Origin: Membranipora membranacea
Taxonomy: Eukaryota; Bryozoa; Gymnolaemata; Cheilostomatida; Membraniporidae
Assembly: GCA_914767715.1 (NCBI GenBank)
Contig: OU612075.1
Coordinates: forward strand, 10,850,001-10,914,000
Length of the DNA stretch: 64,000 nt
Reading direction: 5' to 3'
The stretch's first letter is position 1. Each line of letters begins with the position of its first letter. The notes beneath the pieces are model-generated. The model did not search any database. It was not told the DNA's origin and saw only the letters and a list, made by a program, of their open reading frames with translations. Below are positions 25,435-38,941 of this stretch, piece by piece. The position numbers were made by a program, and so were the translations under genes.

Positions 25435-26829
25435 TTTTTTCTTACTTACACAATTTATCTTCACAAACACTCGATATTTAATATTATTATCAGGATAATT
25501 TTTTACTTCTAATACTCAGTCTCAGTCAGAATACGTTCTTTTTACTTACTACTTGATCTCACAATTTATCTTCGCAAACACTCGATTTGTAATATTATTA
25601 CCAGGATTATTTTTTACTTCTAATACCAGTAGATTTAATACTCAGTCTCAGTCAGAATACGTTCTTTGTTCACAGATTTAAAAAAATAAACTTTAACACT
25701 AGTCAAATGCTTATTTTGCACATCATTGTATTTTCTATATAAGCACAAAAAAAGCAATTCAATCCAGCAGCTAAATTTTGCCCAAGTGATAAAATATATG
25801 ATGATAATGATATACTGACAGCTCCCTCAGCGGAATTTACATATTTACACAAGTGATCCCTCTGATCTTCGGCGTCATGTGTATAGTTTCTTGTGCCTAG
25901 GCGCGATGGAGCATCTAGGGCTGGGTTTTCATATTGGTTGACAATATTATGCCAGTCACCCTCTTTCAGTTTGTTGTCAGCATATGAGTCTCAAAATGCT
26001 GTTGGTAAATACCCAGCATTATCGGTACATAGTAGGTAGTTGTGGAGGCAGCATGTAGCTTTCACAATCTTATCTACTGTAGCCATATCGGCTCGGAACA
26101 CACGATTCACATGTCAATTACCAATCCGATCATAGGGATATGCATCAAATCTTTAGAGATGCATCCTTGCTAGGACCAAGGAGTAACTGTTACTCCTTGC
26201 TTAGGACTAGGACTGAAATATAATCTAGTTGACACTCACTCAAAGAATCAGATAATGCAGTTATATAATGTTGATGAAAATTTTACACAGGAGTTACTTG
26301 CAAGATGCCCCTGCCCCTAAGGTCTGCTCAGACACCCCAAATATCTTACTGCCTGGATAAAGACTGTTGTTTGCGACACATGTGCATTTATATCAAACAT
26401 TTCCTGACCATATTTCTGCATGCAAGGCAACTTTACTATTTTTAAAAGCAGAGTATGTATATCGGTTTCCTTTGTCTCACAACTTTTACATTTAGTGCTA
26501 GCAATACAATCAATCATGTAAGAATTTTTCACATCTTTTAAGTATATTCTTGTGTCATAAATCTGTTCAAAGAAATTTTGACATGAACATGGGCAAGGAA
26601 AATATATCTTTTGTTTTTAAAAGCACCATGATGCAGGTAACCATGATAATTTGAGTTGACATATTAATACAAGGCAAGAAGAAGAGGAGTACATTAACTG
26701 ACAACATGTTGACTAGGACATGATTTGCATGACAACTTATGAATAATGAGAAGCGCTAGTACAGTATGAAAAATGTCAAGAAAAAAAGAAGGAAATAATA
26801 CAATTTAACAATCACAATGAAATCGATAG
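25435..26829. other. Non-coding stretch between convergent genes, with a roughly 115-bp tandem duplication
   Basis: 25446-25668 holds two copies of a block containing CACAATTTATCTTC, ACACTCGAT and ACTCAGTCTCAGTCAGAATA. The first AATAAA after the MADF stop is at 25685. The remainder shows no exon that I can support. Confidence 0.55.
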
Positions 26830-28811
26830 TTAATTAGTTAAGGCAATAAATTTTTCCATACATAAGATATCGTAATTTTCAGGTATTGAAGAAGCAGTAC
26901 CAAGAGTTGATTTAGAAACTTTAACAGTGATGCTCATTTTAAGAAGATTAGGTGTTATGCTCAGTTGAGTTAAAAAAACCAGTTTATTATCGATCAGTTT
27001 TATTTTCCATTGTTTTGGCATCATTTTATCAAAGTGTGTTAGCTGTGGGAACATGCCCTTAAAGTTGAGCATGTCCTCCATTCCTACTGGTACCGACGTT
27101 ATTGGCAGGGTGAAAGAAAATGACGTGCCCTTCTTCTTAAAAAACTCCTGAATGTGCAGGTACAGCTGGTAAACGAATGTGTGACTGGTTGGTTTTAGCA
27201 TAAGATTTCGCTTCTTCTGCTGTAAATCTTTCATCTAAAAATACACCAAGGATTATTGGGGTGAAAGCAATGCCGATGACAGTGCTATGTAGGTCTTTCA
27301 AGCAGAATTCAAACGGCACATTAAGGATGGGGTGTTTGTTGATCTGGACACAAACGTCAGTACTAGCTGTACATGCATACAATCCAGTAGAATTGCGACT
27401 ATGACAGATCATTTCAACAGATTTGGAGAGAATTTGCACGTGAACATCGACCGGATGACAGGCTTCTTTGAAAAATCCTCAATCCAGTTTTTTTCTCAAT
27501 TAAGCAGGCGAGCGAGAGGCTGATGAGGCAATCTGAATAGGCCTACTGGGATATGAATAATACTTACAATGTTATCATTGGAGATCTGCATATCCGGCAG
27601 CTCAAGAACGGAGGCTCTAACCTTAACAATTGCCAATGGGTCATCTTCCAGAATAAGAGATACATGAGCTTCACCCGCAGCTAAAATGAGAAATTTTTTA
27701 ACGGTTACACAGCTAATGCTCTATTAATATCTTCCAAAACAGAGGTCGGTAGCAATATCTTGGGCGGAGGTAAAAACTTCATGTCATTGCAAAGGCTCTT
27801 TACAAGCAGATACAAGAATACTTCGCAGCCATCATCATACAAAGAATGTGACAAGAGAGGTTTTCGGAAGCATGATAATATCTTCCATCAATCTATATGG
27901 CTGAGGCTTAATTTTCGCAACACAAAGTACACATAATGACATTTATCTATAGTTACATAAAAATAGTAAGTGTAACAATCACTCACCATCTGTTTCAAGG
28001 AGTGAAACCCGAGCTTTCAATCCAAGCCATCGAACAACCATCCCAATCACGAGTAAGATGTTTCCAGTAATCAAAATATAATGCTCTGTATATGTAGAGG
28101 GCGCAGTAGTAGGCATAGTAGGTGCAGTAGAAATAGACAGAGTTGTAGCAGGTGCTGGAGAGATAGAGAGTGCAGAAGTTGTAGTAGGTGCAGTTGATCG
28201 AGTTTTCTTTACAGGAGATCCTGGTGAGGGAGGCACGAGCTGAACATCACCGTAGAAAACAGTCTGAAAAAGAATTGATCAGAAATTTGTAACAGCAAAA
28301 TCAAGATTGAAATTTCCAGGTGCTTGGCCAAGTTCTGGAAACCACTTTCACATACAAAATCACACAGTGACAATGGTACAATCAACAACTTAACAAATGG
28401 ATGAGCTAGCTGATTTGATACTTGTTGATGTAAGCTATGTCAATAGTCAATAAAGGTCCTGATCATATTGGGGATACGCTCAGATGCAAAAATTACATTA
28501 AAAGACGTCTCCCGAATATATTTTTATCTACTGTATTCAGGAAAAAAATTATTCAATATTTTGTGTACATGTTATTAAGGGAGTCAACGCAATAACAACA
28601 CACTTTGCAAAAAAACAAGCGGCTATATGGATATTTGCCTTACCTTATCACACATTGTCGTGATGGTGGCAAGGAAGGGATCATTAATCTTGACCTGAAA
28701 TTCATACTGCTCCATCCAAAACTTGTCTTCCCTCACCAGCTGCTCTAATTTTGTTCTTTTGATCTTCCGCCCCAATTCCCTGGCTGGCACTGCGGTTCTC
28801 ACATTCTTCTC
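26830..28811 (-). CDS. Minus-strand exon block of unknown function, possibly 3' part of the BRCT/HMG gene
   Basis: Exons 28811-28644, 28263-27987 and 27680-27568 join in phase; a following exon at 27343-27137 is compatible. They encode a basic helix (GRKIKRTKLEQL), a strand-rich segment (KFWMEQYEFQVKI, TVFYGDVQLV), a Pro/Thr/Ser-rich linker and a hydrophobic run (ILITGNILLVIGMVV) that might be a membrane segment. Near 27137-27234 the frame overlaps another open frame that continues to 26830 and looks more protein-like (FVYQLYLHIQEFF), so a small frameshift or missed intron is likely. The join from the exon at 30217-30074 does not fit in phase. It may therefore be a separate gene or be missing an exon. 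Confidence 0.4.
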
Positions 28812-29229
28812 CTGAAACTAGAGCAAGTAATGATATCCTTAGATTACATAATTTAATCATGATTAGATTTATTTGAGCTAGCAAACAGTGAGAATGACAG
28901 AATTTCTTTAAAAAGAAGGGCTGTCAGACAGAAACATTTCTGACTTCGGCCAGGATGCTAGAAGAATTCTAAGCAAAAGGAAATTCTTTTATCAGCTCAG
29001 ATGAGATGAGGGTTGTTAGAAGTATAATACATATTTTAGGATCATTCTCTCACCCATAAATTTAGTTAGATATCAAAACATCATTAAAATAAACTGATTT
29101 TAGTTACAAAATTGTTTAACTTGGTCCACTATTCCAAGTTTATAATTGTCGAATTTCTTAATACTTAATTATTTTTGTGGATTTTTGAAAATTACTTTCA
29201 TGGTTTTGCTAAAATGTGTTATGAGTTCA

Positions 29230-29660
29230 TTGGCAATTGCCATTGCGCAATCTCAACAATTTCTGACGGATTAATTTCAAGATCTTCACAGAGTAAACTT
29301 GTGTTGTCGGCTAATAAAATATAATTGAAAGCAGCCGAAACTTTCACAATGTCACATTTGTGATAACAATGGTCCTAAAACAGAACCCTGGGGCACTTCA
29401 AGGGTTACATTCCTAAAAATTGATTTCTAGGAATATATTTTGATAAATTGCCTACGGTTACTTAGAGAGGAACAGATGAGTTGTATTGCTGAATGACTAA
29501 ATTTAAATAAGCAAAAATTTGAAAGTAAAATTTCATGATTTCTGGTATCAAAAGCTTTCAAAAACCTAAAATATTGCCTGGGCTGGATCACCATTATCAA
29601 ATATTTTATGTATCATCTCTAAAAAATCATTTATCACCAAAGTTGTATTATTAGCAGCTG
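29230..29660 (-). mobile_element. Degenerate non-LTR (LINE) reverse-transcriptase fragment
   Basis: On the minus strand, in order: KAFDTRNHEILLSN (about 29560-29520), VPQGSVLGPL (29398-29369) and LADNTSLL (about 29320), which are RT palm motifs, the last a FADD-box with D changed to N. Frameshifts separate them. It lies between the BRCT/HMG gene and the downstream exon block. Confidence 0.75.
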
Positions 29661-30073
29661 TCCAGCTCCAACTTTTAAGCCATGATAGTTATGGTGGTGT
29701 TTTCTGCACAATAACACATTTTATTTTGGAATCATTTTCTGTCCCATGTGTCATGTAATCCTCACCTATGTATACTTGACAAATTTAGCCAGTGAATATC
29801 CATTTAATAGCATTAATATTGGTGGTAAATAAAATAATTCAACCCTGAACAAAGCCTTTCGTCCATCGTTTGTGATACACTGCTCAATTCAATCAAATCT
29901 TGTTGCAATTTGTACACTCTAAAGTGTGTGCTTTAAGGGAAGCATAAAGTTATATTCGTTGATAGTTAATAAACATGGGGGCAATTTTTTCCTTGCCAAT
30001 TGCTTGACATGAACAGTATATATAGCATATGAAAGTAATGCAAAGTCTATAATGGTCCGTAATCATGACATAC

Positions 30074-33000
30074 CACTTCTCCTTTGAAATTTGGGAATCG
30101 CTCCCATCTCCTCACTGTCCAGTTTCCAGTCTCTCCTTCTCTTTCGCACCATGCCTTCTCCCATCTCCCTGTCACGTCTAGTACGTTCAACTGCTCCATC
30201 CGTACTGACTCTCAATCCTGAAATGACAAGGTAATAACGGTTACAACATGTAATTAGTATCCTAATTCTGTGTCTTAGTACAGTGTTATCAATGTTAATC
30301 CTAAAATATCTCCACTCTGTAACATCAGCCAATTTCACTCTGTTGCATTCTGAAATACTGCTTTTTCCATCGCCTTTTACTCAGTAACTGATGTAAATAA
30401 TTTCAAAGTTACGTTGGCCTTCCTAACTAGGTTTGACAAGGGTAGAGCCAACAATGTATTGCTATAACTAGATTAAAAGCCAAAACATTTATAGGCATCA
30501 TTTGGATTTTGGCAGACAGCAGTTCAATATATTCAATGCACCTCGCTCTCTGATTCTTTTGGCAGCCTGCACATAATCATTTCTTTCACTCTCTCTCATC
30601 TCTCTCCACATAAGTCCAACCTCCCTCCTCCGCTCTGTGTAAGATAACACCTGAGATGTTTTACCATACGCGTTTTTTGAAAACAAAACGAATGGTGACA
30701 CATATTTGTTTTGTTTCCTCTTGATGACTGTCACTGAAGATAGGGACTTCAGAGCATTTTCACGAGCTTGCTTTGCAGCTTTCAATACTGTATAGCTCCG
30801 CCTTGTACCAGGTGCCAGGAGAGGTGGCTGAAATGAAAAATGTTCTTACTATTAGTCTGCTGTTAAATAAATATTATAATATATATGCTTATCACAAGAC
30901 AGTGCTGATCTGCAGCTTAATGTCAGTCAAATACCACCTAACTATATAATATATTCCTTCTAGCTGACTAGGTTGTAAATTCCATTGCATAGGTATCTGC
31001 ATGATTGGATCTCATTAAGCTGAAATACAATTTATACTATTTTATTTAGTTAAGCTAGTTTGGGCACTTAATGTTGGCTAGCACCTTATGTTGGCTAGCT
31101 GAGATGGGAGTCGCGAGTTCATAAGTGGGAGTGATTGAATGTTATTTGATCATATCCCACATAATCAAGTAATTCAATAACATCATAGACTTACAGCTTT
31201 GATGGATGTTACTCTCAGCTTCAACTGGGAGTAGTCAATCAGGTACTCATTGTGAGGTATAACTGTCTTAGCTTTGAGACACGCATCCATCCACTGGTGA
31301 CTGACTACCGGCCACCCTCGACGTTTAGCAGTGATAAGGATCCGTGGGGTGACCTTCCTCTCTGGAGCTCTAGCAGAGGCAATAACCAGAACAGGAATGC
31401 CATCTGGGCAAGAGCTAGCCTTGCTTGCATCAAGATGCACATTATCTGTCATCTCCAGGAACTGATCTCTCATCGAAGCTAGCTTCTTGGGCAGTTGCCC
31501 AAAAAAACTGACATAGGACTTGAAATGCTTGAATCTTTCTGTAGTGCTAGTACCATCACTGAAAAAAATTACATTACACATATTAGATACAAAAAATATG
31601 AAGCGTATCTGCTAAGTGCTTGTGGCATAACAAGTTGATAGTAATCGCGTCAGTGGGCTACTAAATGGTTTTGCTTTGTTTTGTAATCACAAGTAGTTGA
31701 TGGTGATGATGGTTCTACCGAATTCAAGGGATATTATCACAACACACTAAAACCAATTCAAGAGTTTCCCACTAGAAAGCCACCAAAAAATCCCTTTCCA
31801 TACTGAGCATTAGGATTATTATTTCACCTCTCTCGCTGTTTCTCTTTTTCTTCAGCGATCCAATGCTGTAGTTTAGTTTTTTCCTTCAGATAAGGCAACA
31901 GTTTTCGGAAATCAAAGAACAGTAGCTCATAGTTAGTGGATGTTGGAGCTTTACCCCCACCATGGCTTGTGCAGCTGATATAATGCCGCTGATGAGAATA
32001 GTTGAGATGTTCTCCCTGCTCTGTGGACATTCTAAGAACAAAGCACAAGAAAAATAAGAAGACTACAGCAGAGTAGATTTGATAAAAGTATTATTAATTA
32101 TTATAATATCATACTAATTTGTCTGCAAATAAATAAGAAGAACAGTTTCTCTTTCAAACCAAACTAATTTCAAAATTCTTGCACAAGGCTGTATCATTTA
32201 ACAATATATATCACCTTGAGAAATTCAGTGATGAAAACAAAGTGGCAGATGTAGCTTGTATCGCCCAAGTTGCTTACGATGGCAAGGGCAAACCATTTGA
32301 ATACTTTAAAAAACCAATCAATTACTTACCGCATAAATGATGCAATTTCTCTGGTGTTTAGGTAAGCCGGAACATAGTCAATCAGCTTCATGATATATGA
32401 GGTCATTGCTTTTGATGACCACATACACTTCATTGAGGCATGCAGCAGGTCTGCTAGCCGTTGGTACTCTTTCTTGTCAGATGACTCCAATCCAAAGTCA
32501 TAATCCTCTGGATCTTTGGAGCCTTCCTCGCGACCAGGTTTCAGCCTTGGAGGCTTTTCGCTATCTCTGCAGAGTAAAAGAAGTCATCATCAACAAACTT
32601 ACAAACATACTTGCTAGAGAGTATCAATGTAATAATATATGAGGCCATCAGTGGAACTGTAGAAATAGACAAAACTCATATCAATACAACTTGTGAGAGA
32701 TCCTACATTGCAGAAGTAATGTTAATATATTATTATTATCAAATTATGTGCTGCTTACTTCCAATTAAAATGATATTATATCTTAATACTTGAAGAAATC
32801 ATCCCAATTAAAAATTCTGGTTGGATATCTGATGTTGTGCAACACAATACTAACCGAAGCATATGGAGCATGGTCCCAGCAGTTCTCCAGATGAAACGTA
32901 CTAACGTTGACTGACATCGAGAACCATCTAGCTCTCTCAAGACAATAGCTGGTACATTTATCACTGGAGCTTGAACGATGACATCCACCAAGAGGTCGTC

Positions 33001-36000
33001 ATAAATCCCGTTTGTCTCACCAGGGAAGTCAAAATACTCCTTCGGTGCCAGCACAGAGAGAGCTTTCGACTTGTTGAGTGTGATTTCCGACTAGGAATAA
33101 AAAGGAAGAGGTGACTTTGCGGGTCTCAGCTCAGCGCAGCATTTAGTGAGTAGATAGCATTTACATCAGGATAATTTTAATCCTTTAACATGCTCGCAGA
33201 TTAAAGTTCAGTTCAGTTTATACCATATTCAACATCAGGTAGATATAAATGAATGGTCAAAAGAATGAAATGGGATTAAACGGATTATTGACATCGTGTT
33301 AATATTAGCTGAAAATGTCATATATTATAAGGGGGAAATTCCTTGAACGAAACTCTGGTGCAACAGATTTCTGTAAATTCAATCTGAAAAGCCATAATTG
33401 TTTTGCGTTTATAAAGTTTCTTTTCAACAATTTATGAGAACAAATAATTTTGTAATACTTCAACTTCATCAAAAGAGGATAAGCACTAGTACCTGTAACT
33501 TTCCATTGACAATGTCTATGTGACCAGTCAGTACATCTCGCTGCTTCAGTCGATCACAGAATAGGTCTACACGCCACATAACATCCCCTTTCACTTTGAC
33601 ACTAGTCTCATCGACAATCGTCTCTAGGGTAAGGTTGATGAGCTTTTCAGCCACTCGAGATGCAGCGTGATCTATACACATCACTTTTCTGACTAAGGGA
33701 ACAGAGGGCAAGAGACTATCCATATTGCAGCGGTCGATGGTCAGACCCAATGAAGACCTGAGCCCATCTGCACCAGTAGCATCTTTATCCTCCATGCCCT
33801 CACTGTATATGTTACTACCTAAATAGAACAATCATAATTACAGGGTTGTATCCATGAGTTTTAGAGTTGTAGGGCCAGGCGGGGTGGGTGTGAGAGGGGG
33901 GCTGAATGCCTTCCCACAAGGGGGGGATATGGGGGCCTTCCCAGAAACAATTTGAAAAGTTGAAGCAATCTTGAGGGGTTTGAGCCCTATTTGGAAAGGG
34001 ATTAACAAGCAATTGGCTACAGCAACAACTGAATTTTAGGGCTTCATAAATCATTTCTGATCCCTACTGGAATTGATACTTTTCTGCAATTATTTTGACT
34101 TGAGGATAGACAAAGCAAGTACCATCGCTTGGCATTCAAATAGCAGTAAGGTATGGGGGCTCTCCAAACACAAATTTAAAAATTGAGGCAGTTTTCAGGG
34201 CAATATCCTTCTAAGATTAGAGGTCAATCTCCCTTCGCAACCAATTCAAAACAGGCTACTTGTTAGAGCCTGGCCCGTATATGCGCAAATGTTTTGAGGG
34301 GGCCATGGCATTGAAGCATAGCTGACATGCTTCAAAGTTTAAATGTATTGATGAACTCTAAACCTTATGACAAGCAGAAATTTTCCAAGGAAAACAGCTA
34401 CATCAGTTTAATCCCTTCATAATACCTAAATATAACACAAGGGGCCTTCCTTAGCAGCTGCTATTGATAAACATAAATACAGTTAATGTGTACTAATATC
34501 ACCTTAGTCAATTTTTGGGGTTTTCCAAAATTGTGGTAGGTCCATGGCCCGCTAACCCTACCTATGAATACACCAATGCATGTATAACCAGCTATCAAGC
34601 TGCAACAACAAGCTACAACTGCGATAGATGAGCTCATGTCAATAATACTTGAATATATTGGCCAAAGATAACTCCAGCAATGGAAAATTCATTGACACAA
34701 TTATCAGATTGGCAGTTTGCAGCCAATTGATTTAGGGGAAAGATTTGATGCTGTAATACATACTTATATATACTTGAGATGCAGCTAAAATTATCATTAT
34801 GTACACAGAGTTATTTTGCATCATTTTCAAACAGCAAGTATGTGCTAGTCATGTCTTTCAGTCAGTAACTTGATCAATAACTCATTCACTAAATTTACCA
34901 TTGATTTTTCTAGGATGAAAATCTCCCTCAAGAGCATTCAGAAACATTGTGTCTCCCGTTAAGTACCACACAGCATCGTCATTGGCCACAAACTCATCAA
35001 GCCAACCTCCGATGTTGGCAGATAGTGATAGGCGATGGTCATCTCCTGAATATACACACACTGACATGGCAAGGAGAGGGGAGTGGATCTTGAGGTCTTT
35101 CGGTGGATTAAGAATTAATCCGTTGTCTATAGCTGAGATTGTGATGGCAGTGCTTTTGTGCCCACCAACGGCTCTCCCGTCACCCCATATCTAATAGCAA
35201 ATCAAAAGATAAACAAATCAATGACAACTTACAATAGCCAATACAAACTCTCAGACACCATAATTACCAACAACGGCACCCCACAACGCTGTGTACTAAG
35301 CTCTCTATTGTTTCAATGTATACTGATGGTATTAGCAAGATAAGGAAAATTTCCAGTTTTAAAATACATGGACAACATGTGTTTGATTAGAGTAATTGGA
35401 AACACCTCGAATCCAGTTTATGTTCTGAAGTAAACAAGATTGCAAATCAATAAGCATTTCTTGACCAGTGTCTAAATTATAGAAAAATTGGTGTAGAGTG
35501 GAAGCTGAATTTTGATTAGCCCATACTGGTCAGCAAGAATACCACATCAAGCTTAAATTTGGAGGCACTATCAGTGAAAGCAACCAATTCACTATTTGAA
35601 TAGGCTGCCACCAGAGCAATGCCTGTTACAGAAGTATAATTAAATTCATTTATGATGCTGCCTTTATGGAAATAAATATTAATTAAAAGGAAAAACATGG
35701 CATCCACTTTTCTTTGTTCATGAACAGATAGGGCAACAATACAACTCCACAATTCTGCCCTAAAACTGCAGTGAAAAGTGCTAACAGCAGCACAATACAC
35801 AAATAACCATACTGATAAACATTTAAGGTTCAAACTACACAGCAATCATCAAATAACAGAACAGATTAATTTATAATTTGATGAATGATACTCAACATCC
35901 ATATTACACACTAAGGCAGACTTACTTTCCAGCGGTTGTTTTTTGTATTGGCAGGGATAATTAGCTGCAAGTAGTTTTTGACCGATCGTGGCTCGATCCT

Positions 36001-38241
36001 CCATCCGTGTGTGGTTTTCATGGGCTTGAATAGCAACTCAAAATCACACCGCATCATCTTTTTCTCCAGATTTATAAGAACATCACCTGTGAAGAATCGA
36101 GTCTAAATAAGTATCTATATGATTGTGCAATGCAGCTAACATATAACAGTTCAGCTAAATTTATTTCAGTCAAGTAGCACGTAATGAATATCAGCAGCTT
36201 CTTGTGATTATCTTGACATTGTTTACAGCCTTTTTTTAGGTAAAGGTAAACAACAAAGTACAACAAGCTGCAAAATCTAATCAGAGTTCAAACTTCAAAT
36301 TTGATCAAAATTGATTGAGTTAGCAACAAAAAACCAGTTGACTACAAACCATTGCTACTACATAATCCAATGTCACATCACAAACAATTTAGCACTTTGG
36401 TGTTCCAATGGTAATATTCCATACAGTGGCCTGTCTAAATTTATTTTGAAGTCAAGGTTATCAATAATTCAAATCTTTTTAGAAATTAGAAAATAATGAC
36501 AATGAAGGGATCAACATTATGCTTAAAAATAGATGTAATGACTCACTTGGAAATGCACTGGGGATGTGACGACGGAGTGTCTTGATAGTACGGCTGACAC
36601 TTTGACTATCAGTGATGTGAATAATCTCACGTGGACTAATAGTGTGTCTGCGGTTGACAGCTTTTGAGAGTCTTTTTACTATCTTGTCCGATGGTAGACG
36701 TTCGATGATGGTATTAAGGTCCTCACCACTGAATCTTCCTTCACAAACGGCGAACCTCCAAGTTTTTGCCTGGTAGGCCATTGAGGCGAGAAAACTGTCT
36801 TTAGATCCTACAATTAATGTAAATAAACATCATCCAGATATCATGTTATCAGATTCCCATATACCTGTAATGACACACAAGAGAGCCCCAAAACTATCCA
36901 ACATGTGAGTTACCAACACAAAATCTTTAAAAAGAACAGTACTCACACAGCCTTTTCAGCTTTGGTTTGGCCACAATTAGGTTTAAAACACACTGCTGTT
37001 ATACTCTCTTATACCTCCATGAACCTGTCCGATGAGATTGTTTCGGTGGATCTGTTCGGCTTTCACACGAGTCATCAGCCTCTTTCTGGTGTTGACTGGT
37101 GGTTTTCGTAGTTGGATGGCTGGCTCAAGTGGCTTCAGAATAGCATTATGTTTTCTTATAGGGCGATTATCAGGAAAACCTGAAAAAGATAGAATAAGGT
37201 ATCAAATTGGCGAACAAGTTTCCATAAGGTAATAAAGATAATATGCTTTTGATGCCAGCTGACTATAGTATTTAATTTTAATAGAACAAGCGTATTAGAA
37301 AAAAACTTCGCCTTTTTCTTTCACTTTGTTTCACATAACATCTAATAAGGTCAAACACATAAAATTTATAAATGAGATTCACGCTGGTGATATTATGCAA
37401 AATGTGCTTACGTAGCTCACTATAGTATATTCTACAAATTAATTGTAGTGGACACTTACACTCTTTATATATAAGACGTTCCAAGTACTTTGCTAGCTTG
37501 AGCTGGTTGGGTAGAACCTCACCGCCAGAGGAAAGTGGTCTGTTTAACAACTGCATTATTGTGCATAACAATGAAATCTTTCTTTCTCCAATGGTCTTGT
37601 GATCTTTCTGAAATGCCAGAAAAACAAACCATAAAGATCGAATGCAAGAAAATAGGTTGAGGATGAGCATCAGAGCTGGACTTTGGCTGTATTCACCAGG
37701 GGTTCTCCTATCGGCTCGAATTTTAGTAACATGTACAGATACACGAGACTTGCTTAGGAAAAAGTAATCTACTTTTCAAAATTTTCATTGTTACCTTGTG
37801 CTCGGATATGGACAAGCCTCTTGATTTAAGAAAGTTTTCTGGGACTTTAGCTCTCCTACAATCTGGTTTTATGTCTAGAATCTCGTAGTAGGCAGCCTGT
37901 GATAAAAACAATCCCCTTTCCTGTGAGACATACATTTCGCGACCCTCAAAGAATCCATCTGGGCCTAAAAAATATATTTGAGAATAACAAACAGTCTTCA
38001 GGGTGTTAAATCACACTAGAAAACAAGATAAACTCAAAAAGTCAGTCAGCTACATGGAGATCAGTACAGTACAGCATGATGATTCTCATGACATTACAAT
38101 TGATCACTGATTCACACTACAATATCACCCACCACCCGTGTGTACAGCAATACAGACTCCAACTCATTTGCTATCTGATGATAGGGACATAGGGCTAGGT
38201 ATGATGATATGTAAAACCAACTTACCTCTAACTGGCTCCAT
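30074..38241 (-). CDS. Large transposase-like protein with BRCT-like and HMG-box domains
   Basis: Fourteen exons on the minus strand, every junction in phase: 38241-38226, 37964-37795, 37607-37460, 37179-37015, 36807-36547, 36086-35926, 35190-34899, 33818-33493, 33090-32855, 32566-32330, 32031-31828, 31558-31195, 30827-30542, 30217-30074. This is 1,003 codons, continuing. Start ATG 38241 is the first in frame. Residues about 790-840 resemble a BRCT C-terminal half with its tryptophan (VVSHQWMDACL, W828). Residues about 897-955 form an HMG box (YVSPFVLFSKNAYG, then MWREM). The N-terminal 700 residues have WGDGR (D311), CIDHAASRVAEKL (D454) and TEQGEHLN then CTSHGGG (E675/E678), which I read as a possible D-D-E core. 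Being the largest gene in the giant element, it is the likely transposase. The enzyme assignment is inference. Confidence 0.65.
35200..35520 (+). mobile_element. Second degenerate LINE reverse-transcriptase fragment
   Basis: Plus-strand frame with GTPQRCVLSSLLF (35274-35312), then KYMDNMCLI in place of the YADD box, then a WC-like tail. It lies in an intron of the BRCT/HMG gene (between 34899-35190 and 35926). The family may be RTE- or CR1-like. Confidence 0.65.
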
Positions 38242-38253
38242 AGATGCAGGTTT

Positions 38254-38941
38254 AGCTACATATCAAAGAGAAGAGGGATATCTGTAATATAATGAAAATT
38301 TGGAATTGAAAAAAATAGACAATACAAATCATAAACTAATAATAACTACAGGCTTTGGCACTTTGCAGACCGGGTTGTCCTCTCCCTGATATTAATCTCA
38401 AAGAGGAGATAACCAAGAACATACACTCAACACGCATCCTGAATCCTGAGTTTATCGACACGGAACAAGTATATTCAACAAAAACTTGCTGGTGATATGT
38501 TTTCTTTTCAAATCTATCTCATCATTTTGAAAATCTCTATTGCCAGTCATGAAATGTGATTCAACTACACCTACATGGGAAGGGTAATATGTAATTCATT
38601 GGGCAGTTCTACAAGGACCAAAAGAGTGTGAATTGACAAACATATGTCTGCATGTTTAAGAATTAGTTGACAATGTCGTCAAAACATAATTTGAGCAGAG
38701 TGTTTATTTGCACACAAAACTGACAAACTTGGGATAAGATCGTTCGTTACAAATGAACAAGACCTGCTTGATCTCTAATCACTAGGTGGAATTATACAGC
38801 TTTAAGTGATCGATCTATGACTTACGCTTATTGAAAGATCAAATAAGCAAATGTTCTGGGCAAAGAGCTTGAGAGAGTGGGATTCAAAATGCCTTGCTTC
38901 TGGTTGACCCGAGATAAGGCTACCACATCGCTGAAAAAAAA
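38254..38941. other. Upstream of the BRCT/HMG gene; nothing recognised
   Basis: The first coding exon could extend to an acceptor at 38254, so a 5' UTR exon and promoter probably lie here, but I cannot locate them. Confidence 0.4.
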
